Assembly (NCBI RefSeq): GCF_014648175.1
Contig: NZ_BMQP01000007.1
Span: 1 to 64,000 of the forward strand
DNA: 64,000 nt
Reading direction: 5' to 3'
DNA from: Planobispora rosea
GTDB taxonomy: Bacteria; Actinomycetota; Actinomycetes; Streptosporangiales; Streptosporangiaceae
Both the position numbers and the translations under genes were made by a program. Shown here in pieces: positions 19,215 through 27,608 of this stretch. The notes beneath the pieces were generated by a model, which saw nothing but the letters and a program-made list of their open reading frames with translations, ran no database searches and had not been told where the DNA came from. The stretch's first letter is position 1, and each line of letters begins with the position of its first letter.

Positions 19215-20063
19215 TCAGCCGGTGAAGACCCCGGCCTGGTCGGTCATCCGCTCGTACTCCTCCAACCGGGCCTGCGTGCGCAGCGGCGCCGCGTCCGCCA
19301 TGGCCTCCACCAGCACCATGGCCAGAGCGAGCGGCGCCGCGTGCGAGTCGAACACCAGCCGCTCGCCCACCGGGGCGGCCAAGATCACGTCGGCGTCGAA
19401 CGGCACGTCCCGCCGGTCGGTGATCACCGCGGTGCGCAGACCCATCTCCCGGGCGTCCTGCAGGGCCCGTACGGCCTCGGCCGGATAGCGGGGCAGGACC
19501 ACCGCGAGCAGCCAGCCCGCGCCCGCCCGGCGGGCGGTGTGCAGGCCGTCGGCCAGCTCCGAGCCGCCGTGGGTCAGCAGCCGGACGTCGGGGTGGATCC
19601 GGCGGGCGTAGTACGCGAAGGTGGTGGCCAAGCCGCTGGAGACCCGCAGGCCCAGCACCGGGAGCGGCTCGCACGCCGCCAGCGCGGCGCCCAGCCCGGT
19701 GACGGCCGACGCGTCGGCCAGCCCCTCCCGGACGGCGTGCAGGTTGCCGATCTCCACATCGATCGCGGTCTGCAGGTCGTTGGCCCGCGGGGCCTCCCGC
19801 CCGCCGACGACCAGGGGCCGCAGCGCCTGCCGGAACTCGGGGTAGCCGGCGAAGCCGAGCACCATGGCGAACCTGGTCACCGAGGGCTGGCTCACCCCCG
19901 CCCGCTCCGCCAGCTCCACGCTGGACAGGAAGACCGCCTCCGCGAGGTGGTCGTGCAGATACCGTGCGATCCGCCGCTGCACCGGCGAGAGCCGGTGACC
20001 CTCCAGAAGTCGATCGAGTCCGCCGCCCACGTCCCCTCCAACCGATCGACGGCCCGTCGTCAT
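19215..20063 (-). CDS. MurR/RpiR family regulator, probable hut repressor
   Basis: 282 aa. The N-terminal HTH_6 domain (LSPVQRRIARYLHDHLAEAVF, then AERAGVSQPSVTRFAMVLGFAGYPEFRQAL) is followed by an SIS sugar-isomerase fold (PVLGLRVSSGLATTFAYYARRI, RYPAEAVRALQDAREMGLRTAVITDR). SIS domains normally bind phosphosugars but are adapted to other ligands in amino acid regulons. It sits 88 bases downstream of hutU on the same strand order, and two matching operators precede the hut units, so it is proposed to be the hut regulator (inference). Confidence 0.9.
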   Translation of the reverse strand: MTTGRRSVGGDVGGGLDRLLEGHRLSPVQRRIARYLHDHLAEAVFLSSVELAERAGVSQPSVTRFAMVLGFAGYPEFRQALRPLVVGGREAPRANDLQTAIDVEIGNLHAVREGLADASAVTGLGAALAACEPLPVLGLRVSSGLATTFAYYARRIHPDVRLLTHGGSELADGLHTARRAGAGWLLAVVLPRYPAEAVRALQDAREMGLRTAVITDRRDVPFDADVILAAPVGERLVFDSHAAPLALAMVLVEAMADAAPLRTQARLEEYERMTDQAGVFTG

Positions 20064-20150
20064 TCCCCGCCCGGAAGCGGTGGCTCACCGTACCCGACCG
20101 CCGGGCTCCGCCGTCCCTCCGGATCGCGCGCCCGCCCGGAGCCCACGCTT

Positions 20151-21806
20151 TCAGGACTCGCGCATCGGGATCCGGACGTCGCGGGCCCCGGCGACGGTGA
20201 CGGCCTCCTCGTAGCCGGCGTCGACGTGGCGGATCACGCCCATGCCGGGGTCGTTGGTGAGGACCCGGTTGAGCTTCTCGGCGGCCAGCGGGGTGCCGTC
20301 GGCGACGGTGACCTGGCCGGCGTGGATGGACCGGCCGATGCCGACGCCGCCGCCGTGGTGGATGGAGACCCAGGCCGCGCCGGAGGCCGTGTTGAGCATC
20401 GCGTTCAGCAGCGGCCAGTCGGCGATGGCGTCGGAGCCGTCGAGCATGCCCTCGGTCTCGCGGTAGGGGCTGGCGACGGAGCCGCAGTCGAGGTGGTCGC
20501 GGCCGATGACCACCGGGGCCTCGATCTCTCCGGCGGCCACCATGGCGTTGAACCGCTCACCGGCCAGGTGGCGCTCGCCGTACCCGAGCCAGCAGATGCG
20601 GGCGGGCAGGCCCTGGAAGTGGACCTTCTCCCCGGCCATCCGGATCCACCGGGCCAGCGGCTCGTTGTCGGGGAACAGCTCCAGGACGGCCCGGTCGGTG
20701 GCGGCGATGTCGGCCGGGTTCCCGGAGAGCGCGGCCCAGCGGAACGGGCCCTTGCCCTCGCAGAACAGCGGGCGGATGTAGGCGGGCACGAAACCGGGGA
20801 AGTCGAACGCGCGGGCGTAGCCCGCCAGCTGGGCCTCGCCCCGGATCGAGTTGCCGTAGTCGAAGACCTCCGCCCCGGCGTCCTGGAAGCCGACCATCGC
20901 CTCCACATGCCTGGCCATGGACTCGCGGGCCCTGACGGTGAAGGCGGCCGGGTCCTTGTCCCGCTCGGCGGCCATGTCGGCGAAGGCGACGCCCAGCGGC
21001 AGGTACATCAGCGGGTCGTGGGCCGACGTCTGGTCGGTGACGATGTCGATCTCGGCGCCCCGGCGCAGCAGCTCGGGCACGGCCTCGGCGGCGTTGGCCT
21101 CGACCCCGATGCTCAGCGGGCGGCGCGCGTCGCGGGCCTCGTAGGCCAGGCGCAGCGCCTCGTCGAGGTCCGCGGCCCGCACGTCGAGGTAGCGGTGCTC
21201 GATGCGCCGCTCGATGCTGCGCGGGTCGCAGTCGACGCAGATCGCCACGCCGCCGTTCATGGTCACGGCGAGCGGCTGGGCGCCGCCCATGCCGCCGAGC
21301 CCGGCGGTCAGGGTGATCGTGCCGGCGAGCGAGCCGCCGAAGCGCTTGGCGGCCACGGCCGCGAAGGTCTCGTAGGTGCCCTGGAGGATGCCCTGGGTGC
21401 CGATGTAGATCCACGAGCCCGCGGTCATCTGCCCGTACATGGTCAGGCCGGCGGCCTCCAGGCGGCGGAACTCCTCCCAGTTCGCCCAGTCGGGCACCAG
21501 GTTGGAGTTGGCGATGAGCACCCGGGGAGCCCACTCGTGGGTGCGGAAGACGCCGACCGGGCGGCCGGACTGCACCAGCAGCGTCTCGTCGCCCTCCAGG
21601 GTGGTCAGCGTGCGGGCGATCGCCTCGAAGGACCGCCAGTCACGGGCCGCCTTCCCCGAGCCGCCGTAGACGACGAGTTGCTCCGGGTGCTCGGCGACCT
21701 CGGGGTCCAGGTTGTTCTGGATCATGCGGAGCGCCGCCTCCTGCGGCCACCCCTTGGCGGTGAGCGTGGTGCCGCGCGGCGCGCGGACGGTCCGGCTGCC
21801 AGTCAT
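20151..21806 (-). CDS. hutU: Urocanate hydratase
   Basis: 551 aa, full length. It converts urocanate to imidazolone-5-propionate using tightly bound NAD+. Recognisable segments are [20 protein letters not shown] at the start, [50 protein letters not shown] and [17 protein letters not shown] near the end. It is separated from hutI/hutF/M20 by about 5.5 kb of unrelated genes but has the same operator. hutH (histidine ammonia-lyase) is not in the window. Confidence 0.96.
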   Translation of the reverse strand: MTGSRTVRAPRGTTLTAKGWPQEAALRMIQNNLDPEVAEHPEQLVVYGGSGKAARDWRSFEAIARTLTTLEGDETLLVQSGRPVGVFRTHEWAPRVLIANSNLVPDWANWEEFRRLEAAGLTMYGQMTAGSWIYIGTQGILQGTYETFAAVAAKRFGGSLAGTITLTAGLGGMGGAQPLAVTMNGGVAICVDCDPRSIERRIEHRYLDVRAADLDEALRLAYEARDARRPLSIGVEANAAEAVPELLRRGAEIDIVTDQTSAHDPLMYLPLGVAFADMAAERDKDPAAFTVRARESMARHVEAMVGFQDAGAEVFDYGNSIRGEAQLAGYARAFDFPGFVPAYIRPLFCEGKGPFRWAALSGNPADIAATDRAVLELFPDNEPLARWIRMAGEKVHFQGLPARICWLGYGERHLAGERFNAMVAAGEIEAPVVIGRDHLDCGSVASPYRETEGMLDGSDAIADWPLLNAMLNTASGAAWVSIHHGGGVGIGRSIHAGQVTVADGTPLAAEKLNRVLTNDPGMGVIRHVDAGYEEAVTVAGARDVRIPMRES

Positions 21807-21830
21807 GCCTGGAACCTCCCCTTGGCCTGA

Positions 21831-21844
21831 ATGAATGCATTCAT
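21831..21844. promoter_or_regulatory. hut operator 2 (before hutU)
   Basis: ATGAATGCATTCAT, a perfect 14-bp palindrome 25 bp upstream of the hutU ATG. It differs from the element at 14698 only at the two central-left positions, giving the shared consensus ATGAA-KK-CATTCAT. Confidence 0.68.
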
Positions 21845-21882
21845 ATTTGTCACTCGGAGGCCACAGGTCAACCCGGAGGAGA

Positions 21883-21914
21883 GGGGCATCCCGGGGAGCG
21901 CACCGGGATGCCCC
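21883..21914. terminator. Perfect 12-bp hairpin upstream of hutU
   Basis: GGGGCATCCCGG (21883-21894) pairs perfectly with CCGGGATGCCCC (21903-21914) over an 8-base loop. It could end a transcript entering from the ABC exporter side, which is on the same strand and upstream of hutU, insulating hutU. Confidence 0.65.
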
Positions 21915-22234
21915 GCCTTCAGGGCCGTCGTCCCGGCCACGCCCCGCACGGGCGGAGCCGGGAGATCGGACCCAACGGGCGCCCGTCGCGGGCGTTCCGG
22001 CGCGAAGGAGAGGCTTCGCAGGATCGGGGGTTCCCGATTTCGGGTACGACCAACCGGTCCGGTGGGCGTCTTGCCCGAACCACCCCGCTAACGGCTCCAG
22101 GAATTTGCCAGGAGTCTACGCAGGGCGCGTCCTCCGGTCGTCGGACGGAGGCGGGAACCGGCAGATCGGCCTCGGGCAGAAGCGAGGACCCGGCAGGTCG
22201 GCCTCAGGCGGAGGCGGGAACGGGCCGGTCGGCC
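21915..22234. other. Gene-free stretch with a 19-bp direct repeat
   Basis: No gene is seen. Three near-copies of GGTCGGCCTCAGGCGGAGG begin at 22164, 22196 and 22227, spaced 31-32 bp. The last one overlaps the 3' end of the ABC exporter gene. This again looks like local duplication of a gene end. Confidence 0.6.
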
Positions 22235-24055
22235 TCAGGCGGAGGTGAGGAACTGGGTGGCGGCGAGTTCGCGGTAGAGGTCGTCCTGGGTGAGCAGCTC
22301 GTCGTGGGTGCCGACGGCCCTGACCCGGCCCGCCTCCATCACCACGATCCGGTCGGCGCCGGTCACCGTGGAGAGCCGGTGGGCGATCACCAGCACGGTC
22401 GTCTCCCGCGCCACCTCCGCGATCACCTCGCGGAGCCGGAGCTCGTTGACCGCGTCGAGCTGGGAGGTCGCCTCGTCCAGCAGGAGCAGCCGGGGGCGGC
22501 GGAGCAGCGCCCGGGCGATGGCGACGCGCTGGCGCTCGCCGCCGGACAGCAGGACCCCGCGGTGGCCGACCTTGGTCTCCAGCCCTTCGGGGAGTCGGGC
22601 GACGAGGTCCTCCAGGCGGGTCAGCGCGAGTATCCGCCGCAGCTCGTCCTCGGCCACCTCCGGCGCGGCGAACAGGAGGTTCTCCCGGAGCGAGCCGTCC
22701 AGCACGGGCGCGTCCTGCTCCACGTAGCCGAGGGCGGCGCGCAGCTCGGCCAGCGGCCAGTGGCGGATGTCGCGGCCGTCGACCGCGACCGTCCCCGACT
22801 GCTGCTCGTAGAAGCGTTCCAGCAGGGCGAACACGGTGGACTTGCCCGCACCCGACGGGCCGACGAGCGCGGTCATGCCGCCGGCCGGGACGGTGAACGA
22901 GACGTCCTGGTGCACGACCGGCCGGTCGTCGCCGTAGCGGAAGACCACGGAGTCGAACACCACCCCGGCGGGGGCCGTGCCGGGTGCGGGGACCGCTCCG
23001 GCGGCCTCCTCGGCCGGGAGGTCCTCGATCTCCCGGATCCGCCTCACCGCCGCCAGGCCGCTCTGCACCTGGGTGAATCCCTGGACCAGCTGGCCGACCG
23101 GCGCGACCAGGAAGAACAGGTAGAGCAGGAAGGCGATCAGCGAGGAGACCTCCATGGCGCCGGAGGCGACCCGCGCCCCGCCGACGCCGAGCACGGCCAC
23201 GAAGGCGAGCTGCGCGGAGACCCAGGCGGAGATGCCCACGATGGAGGACAACCAGGCGACGGCGACGCCCCGGTCCCGCGCCTCACGCGCCGCGTCGCCC
23301 ACCGCGGCGATCTCCCGGTCCTCGGCGCCGCTGGCCTTGACCGTGCGGAACGCCTGGAGCACCCGGTCGAGCACCGCGCCCATCTCGCCCACCGCCTCCT
23401 GCGCCTGGACCGAGGCCCGCTGGATCCGCGGCATGACCACGCCCACGAGCCCGCCGGCCAGGACCAGGACCGCCAGCGTGACGGCGAGCAGGACCCCGTC
23501 CATGACGGCCATCATCACTATGGCGCCCACCAGCATGAACACGGAGCTGACCGACTCGACGACCCCGTCGGTGAACACCGCGCGGAGCAACGTGGTGTCG
23601 GAGGTCACCCGGGAGAGCAGGTCGCCCGGCTTGAGCCGGTCCACCTCGGAGACGCGCAACCGCAGCATGCGCCCCACCAGGCTCCGCCGGGCCGAGAACA
23701 CGATGCCCTCACCCATGCGCTCCAGCACGTATCTGCCCAGCGCCCCGATGCCCGCGCCCAGGACCACGGCGACCGTCAAGGTGAGCACCGGCCCGGCCAG
23801 GGACTGGTCCCGGCCGAACGCGTCGACCACCCCCTTGGCCAGCAGCGGCATCGCCAGTCCGGCCAGTGAGCTGACGAGGCTGAGCACCCCGCCGAGCAGG
23901 AGCACGCGCCAGTACGGCCGGACGTAGCCGAGCAGCAGGCGCCACGACGACGTGCCGGCGGCCCGCGCCCCGGCCGCGGAACCGGACCCGGCCGCGGATC
24001 CGTGCTCGGGTTCGGGCTCGGTCACGTGCCCCGATGCGGTCGTGGTCACTTTCAT
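22235..24055 (-). CDS. ABC exporter, fused membrane and ATPase domains
   Basis: 606 aa half-transporter. Six membrane helices (WRVLLLGGVLSLVSSLAGLAMPL to the pair around LAFVAVLGVGGARV and LIAFLLYLFFLVAPVGQLV) precede an ATPase with Walker A VGPSGAGKS, signature LLSGGERQRVAIARALL, Walker B RLLLLDEATSQLD and H-loop VIAHRLSTV. It resembles multidrug or lantibiotic exporters and would work as a homodimer. ATG 24055 or the GTG two codons later could be the start. Two copies of a GTCAAC palindrome cover its promoter. Confidence 0.93.
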   Translation of the reverse strand: MKVTTTASGHVTEPEPEHGSAAGSGSAAGARAAGTSSWRLLLGYVRPYWRVLLLGGVLSLVSSLAGLAMPLLAKGVVDAFGRDQSLAGPVLTLTVAVVLGAGIGALGRYVLERMGEGIVFSARRSLVGRMLRLRVSEVDRLKPGDLLSRVTSDTTLLRAVFTDGVVESVSSVFMLVGAIVMMAVMDGVLLAVTLAVLVLAGGLVGVVMPRIQRASVQAQEAVGEMGAVLDRVLQAFRTVKASGAEDREIAAVGDAAREARDRGVAVAWLSSIVGISAWVSAQLAFVAVLGVGGARVASGAMEVSSLIAFLLYLFFLVAPVGQLVQGFTQVQSGLAAVRRIREIEDLPAEEAAGAVPAPGTAPAGVVFDSVVFRYGDDRPVVHQDVSFTVPAGGMTALVGPSGAGKSTVFALLERFYEQQSGTVAVDGRDIRHWPLAELRAALGYVEQDAPVLDGSLRENLLFAAPEVAEDELRRILALTRLEDLVARLPEGLETKVGHRGVLLSGGERQRVAIARALLRRPRLLLLDEATSQLDAVNELRLREVIAEVARETTVLVIAHRLSTVTGADRIVVMEAGRVRAVGTHDELLTQDDLYRELAATQFLTSA

Positions 24056-24358
24056 CCCCTCCGGACGGACACGACCGTCCCCCGGTCGTCGTCCTTCCTG
24101 TCTACAGCTCACGCGTCCTCCTTGAGCACTTCGCCTGGTTTCGTAGACCAAAGTCGGCCTTGTCAACATAAGTTGACGAGGACGATGGCGTCAACTGTGG
24201 TTGACACCAAGGAGCGGGTCCCTCCCCCCGCGGAGTCAGCGGGGCCCGCGGACACGAATCGGCGAGTGGCGGGAACGGCGAGGAGCGCCGGACCGCCGCG
24301 GAGGGGGTGCGGCGGCCGGCGCTCCGGGGGCGCAGCCGTACGGGAGACCGGGTGGAAG
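24056..24358. other. Intergenic control region of the ABC exporter
   Basis: No gene is seen here. The part near the exporter holds its promoter and paired operators. The part towards the ketosynthase gene (24210-24358) shows nothing recognisable apart from high GC. Confidence 0.6.
24162..24205 (-). promoter_or_regulatory. Two identical-arm palindromes overlapping the exporter promoter
   Basis: GTCAAC-ATAA-GTTGAC (24162-24177) and GTCAAC-TGTG-GTTGAC (24190-24205) share perfect 6-bp arms and centres 28 bp apart. On the minus strand a TTGACG -35 lies in the upstream palindrome, and a TATGTT -10 at 18-bp spacing lies in the other, so a repressor would block both elements. No regulator gene is adjacent. 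Confidence 0.65.
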
Positions 24359-25618
24359 TCAGGCGGGCGTGAGGACCAGGCAGGCGTTGCTGCCGCCGAA
24401 GCCGAAGGAGTTGGACAGCGCGGGGGCCGGCGGCACGGCGCGCGGGGCCCCGTGGACGAGGTCGATCAGGTCGGCGGCCGGGCCCGAGGTGAAGTTCGCG
24501 GTCGGCGGGACGAGGCACTCGCGGGCCGAGAGCAGGGCGATGACGGCCTCCAGCGCGCCCGCCCCGCCGACCAGGTGGCCGGTCACGCCCTTGGTCGAGG
24601 TCACCGGGGGCGTGCGGCCCCCCGGCCGGTCGGCGAAGCAGTCGCGCAGGGCCAGGGCCTCGGCGTCGTCGTTGTGCGGGGTGGAGGTCCCGTGCGCGTT
24701 GACGTGGCCGACGTCCGCCGGGGTCAGCCCGGCGTCGGCCAGGGCGGCGCGCATGCAGGCGGCCGTGACGGAGCCGTCGCGCAGCGGCGCGACGATGTGG
24801 CTGGCGTCGCAGTTGGCCGCGTAGCCGCTCACCTCACCGTAGACGCGTGCGCCCCGGGCCTCGGCGAGGTCGGCGCGCTCCAGGACCATGAAGGCCGCCC
24901 CCTCCCCCATGACGAAGCCGTCGCGTTCCGCGTCGAACGGGCGCGAGGCCTCCCCGGGCGCGTCCACCCGCGCCGACAACGCGCCTACCTTGGCGAACGC
25001 CTCCATGACCAGCGGGGACAACAACGCGTCCAGCCCTCCGGCGACGGCGGCGCCGACCGTTCCCGCGCGGATCGCGCGCAGCGCCTCGCCGATCGCGGTG
25101 GCACCGCTCGCGCAGGCCGTGTTGAAGGTCAGGCACGGGCCGCGGTAGCCGTACCGGATGGCGATGCGGGCGGCCGTGGAGCTGGACATCAGCGTCGGTA
25201 CGGCGTGCACGGGCACCTTCTCCCGGCCGAGCGTGTGCCCCACGATGAGGTTCTCCAGCGTGGAGAACCCGCCGCCGCCGGTGCCGAGATAGACGCCGCA
25301 GCCCTCCGCGGGCACATCCCCCGCGTCGGTGACGGCGTCGATCGCGGCGGCCAGTCCGATGGCGGCGGTGCGGTCGAGGGTGCGCAGTTCCCGGCCGGTG
25401 AAGTAGTCGAGCGGTTCGAAGGGGGCCAGCGGGCAGCCGATGGGGACCGGCCCTCCGGCCAGGCCGGGGATCGGGACGGCGAGCGACTTGCCCGCGAGCA
25501 CCGTGGTGAAGGCCTCGCCGGCGGTGTTGCCCGCCGGGCTCTTGACGCCGAGCCCGGTGACGACGACCCGTGTCCCCTCCCGCGCCCCCGCGCCGCCCGC
25601 CTCCTGTCCGCGCCTCAC
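24359..25618 (-). CDS. Beta-ketoacyl-ACP synthase (KAS II/FabF-like), orphan
   Basis: 419 aa thiolase-fold condensing enzyme with an intact Cys-His-His set: Cys169 in TFNTACASG, His309 in VNAHGTSTPHND, and Lys343/His348 in STKGVTGHLVGG. The closing NSFGFGGSNACLVL is also canonical. GTG 25618 overlaps the ACP stop (GTGA), so the two proteins are made together. No reductases, dehydratase, malonyl transferase or thioesterase are nearby, so the pair would borrow primary FAS parts or perform a single condensation. The product is unknown. Confidence 0.92.
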   Translation of the reverse strand: MRRGQEAGGAGAREGTRVVVTGLGVKSPAGNTAGEAFTTVLAGKSLAVPIPGLAGGPVPIGCPLAPFEPLDYFTGRELRTLDRTAAIGLAAAIDAVTDAGDVPAEGCGVYLGTGGGGFSTLENLIVGHTLGREKVPVHAVPTLMSSSTAARIAIRYGYRGPCLTFNTACASGATAIGEALRAIRAGTVGAAVAGGLDALLSPLVMEAFAKVGALSARVDAPGEASRPFDAERDGFVMGEGAAFMVLERADLAEARGARVYGEVSGYAANCDASHIVAPLRDGSVTAACMRAALADAGLTPADVGHVNAHGTSTPHNDDAEALALRDCFADRPGGRTPPVTSTKGVTGHLVGGAGALEAVIALLSARECLVPPTANFTSGPAADLIDLVHGAPRAVPPAPALSNSFGFGGSNACLVLTPA

Positions 25619-25863
25619 CTCGTCGCCAGGGCGCTGTGGAGGATGCCTGCCACATCCGCCACGGTCTTGGCTCCGGCGAAGTCCGCGGGTGCGAGCTGGA
25701 TGCCCAGCCTCTCCTCGATGATGACGGCGATCTCGACCCATTCGAGGCTGTCGAGCTGATGATCGGCGATGGTGGCGCTGGGCTTCACCTGATCGCTCGG
25801 CACGCTGAGCACCTCGGCGATCGCCGACTGAACGACGGACGTGGCTGAATCGAGGCTTGTCAT
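25615..25863 (-). CDS. Acyl carrier protein paired with the orphan ketosynthase
   Basis: 82 aa four-helix carrier protein. The phosphopantetheine site is Ser39 in ADHQLDSLEWVEI, followed by the helix VIIEERLGIQL and the C-terminal TVADVAGILHSAL. It is acidic, as expected for an ACP. ATG 25863 lies in good context, and the stop overlaps the ketosynthase start. Trp after DSLE is slightly unlike FAS ACPs (DSLD.VE), suggesting a dedicated pathway. Confidence 0.92.
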   Translation of the reverse strand: MTSLDSATSVVQSAIAEVLSVPSDQVKPSATIADHQLDSLEWVEIAVIIEERLGIQLAPADFAGAKTVADVAGILHSALATR

Positions 25864-26124
25864 TCGCCCACCCTGGATAGATCGGTCCACTCGCGCCCCT
25901 GCAGTCCCACGGACTATGCCCTCCAGACACATGTTCTGTCTATGGCCTGGGTGCGCAATTAATCGGAGTTCCGCTCATTTTTCGATGATTCCGCCGGCCC
26001 GAAAGTCGCGCCATCCAACGGCGCTCCGGCGGCGAACAAGACGTCGAGGAATCCGGCCGGATCCTTCCTCTCCCATCCCGAGCCCGGTCACCCCCTGTGG
26101 CCGGCAGCCGAAAGGATGCACGAC

Positions 26125-27507
26125 ATGGAGCTCCGGATCAACCGGCGCACCCTGGTCGGCCTGGGCATCGCGGGAGCGCTCGCCGCCTCCTCGTTCACCC
26201 TGCTCAAGCCCGACACCGGCACGGCATCCTCGCACCGCGAGGCTCCGATGACCTCAGGAGACCCCCGCAACGACAACACCGACGTCTACGCCTTCACCAG
26301 TCCCGACAAGCCCGACACGGTGACGTTGATGGCGAACTTCATCCCCTTCGAGGAGCCGAACGGCGGTCCGAACTTCTACCAGTTCGACACCAATTCCCGA
26401 TACAACATCAAGATCGATAGCAATGGTGACGCAAAGCCCGAAATCACCTATCAGTGGCGTTTCCAGAACGTCGACAGGCGCGGAAACACCACATTCCTCT
26501 ACAACAACGGTCCCGTCACTTCGCTGAACGACGAGAACCTGCTGTTCAAGCAGCGCTACACGCTCACGAAGATCACTCCCAGCGGGTCGGAGACACTCGT
26601 CTCCAACGGGACCGTGGCTCCGAGCAACGTCGGCCGCGCGTCCATGCCCGACTACGGCACCCTGCGCTCTCAGGCCGTCGTCGGCCTCAAGGGCGGCGGC
26701 AAGGCGTTCGCCGGGCAGTCGGACGAGTCGTTCTTCCTCGATCTGCGCGTCTTCGACCTGCTGTACGGCGGTGACCTGTCCGAGGTCGGGCAGGACACGC
26801 TCAAGGGCTACAACGTCCACACGCTGGGCCTCCAGCTGCCCAAGGACGAGGTCGCGCTCAAGGGCGACTCCAGGCGCAACCCGGTCATCGGCGTCTGGTC
26901 CACCGTGGACAAGCGGGGCCCGAACGGCTTCGTCCAGGTCTCCCGCCTGGCGTCGCCGCTGGTCAACGAGCTCGTGATGCCGGCCGGGCTGAAGGACACC
27001 TTCAACTCGCTCAGCCCGGACAAGGACGCCGGCATCCCGGCGGTCGTCAACCGCGTCACCGACCCCGAGCTGGCCCGACTGCTGCAGTCCATCTACGGGA
27101 TCAAGGCGCCCGCGACCCCGCGCAACGACCTGGTCCAGATCTTCCTGTCCGGCATCACCAAGGACAACGGCCCGATCAAGGCGGACCTCAACTCGCAGAC
27201 CCTCAACAAGGACGCGGGCAAGCTGCGTCTGTCGGAGATGCTGCGGCTGAACATGTCCACCCCGGTCAGCAAGGACCCCAACCGCCTCGGCGTGATCGGC
27301 GGCGACCCGCAGGGCTACCCCAACGGCCGCCGTTTCATCGACGACACGGTCGACATCTCCCTGCAGGTGGTGGCGGGCGCGGCCCAGAGCGGCAAGCTCG
27401 TCGACGCGCTGGCCGCCGGGGACAAGGTGGACGCCAACGACAAGCGGACCGGCGGGACGTTCCCCTACATCCCGCTGCCCGGCAACGTCTCGGTCAACCA
27501 GAACTGA
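26125..27507 (+). CDS. DUF4331 family protein, exported
   Basis: 460 aa. The N-terminus carries RRTLVGLGIAGALAASSFTLL, a signal-like segment. The family hallmark SHREAPMTSGDPRNDNTDVYAFTSPD follows directly, and the rest has the family-typical repeated beta-rich pattern ending FPYIPLPG. GAAAGG sits about 9 bases from ATG 26125, favouring it over ATG 26116. DUF4331 proteins are of unknown biochemical function and often lie next to TPR and transporter genes, as here. They are probably extracytoplasmic. Confidence 0.92.
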   Translation: MELRINRRTLVGLGIAGALAASSFTLLKPDTGTASSHREAPMTSGDPRNDNTDVYAFTSPDKPDTVTLMANFIPFEEPNGGPNFYQFDTNSRYNIKIDSNGDAKPEITYQWRFQNVDRRGNTTFLYNNGPVTSLNDENLLFKQRYTLTKITPSGSETLVSNGTVAPSNVGRASMPDYGTLRSQAVVGLKGGGKAFAGQSDESFFLDLRVFDLLYGGDLSEVGQDTLKGYNVHTLGLQLPKDEVALKGDSRRNPVIGVWSTVDKRGPNGFVQVSRLASPLVNELVMPAGLKDTFNSLSPDKDAGIPAVVNRVTDPELARLLQSIYGIKAPATPRNDLVQIFLSGITKDNGPIKADLNSQTLNKDAGKLRLSEMLRLNMSTPVSKDPNRLGVIGGDPQGYPNGRRFIDDTVDISLQVVAGAAQSGKLVDALAAGDKVDANDKRTGGTFPYIPLPGNVSVNQN

Positions 27508-27567
27508 CCCTGCGGGGGCGGGACCCGGACGGGTTCCGTCCCCGGTCAGGGCAGCCACTGCCCAGGG

Positions 27568-27608
27568 GAGCCACTGTCCAGGGAGCCACTGTCCAGGGAG
27601 CCACTGTG
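27568..27608 (+). repeat. 15-nt tandem repeat carrying the ribosome-binding site of the TPR gene
   Basis: GAGCCACTGTCCAGG repeats at 27568 and 27583, and a third copy at 27598 is cut by the GTG start. A degenerate fourth copy precedes them at 27551. Each junction recreates AGGGAG, so several Shine-Dalgarno-like sites line up before one start codon. Confidence 0.8.

Noticed and set aside
19341..21830. 829-codon plus-strand frame opposite the RpiR and hutU genes
   Set aside because: Low-complexity His/Gly/Asp/Val translation typical of antisense to GC-rich genes.
22164..22245. Three 19-bp repeats with about 12-bp gaps as a CRISPR remnant or iteron
   Set aside because: The gaps are too short for CRISPR spacers, the last unit is part of the ABC gene end, and no replication gene is near.
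21908..23869. Long plus-strand frame across the gene-free stretch and ABC exporter
   Set aside because: Antisense shadow, and its intergenic part has no ribosome site or domain.
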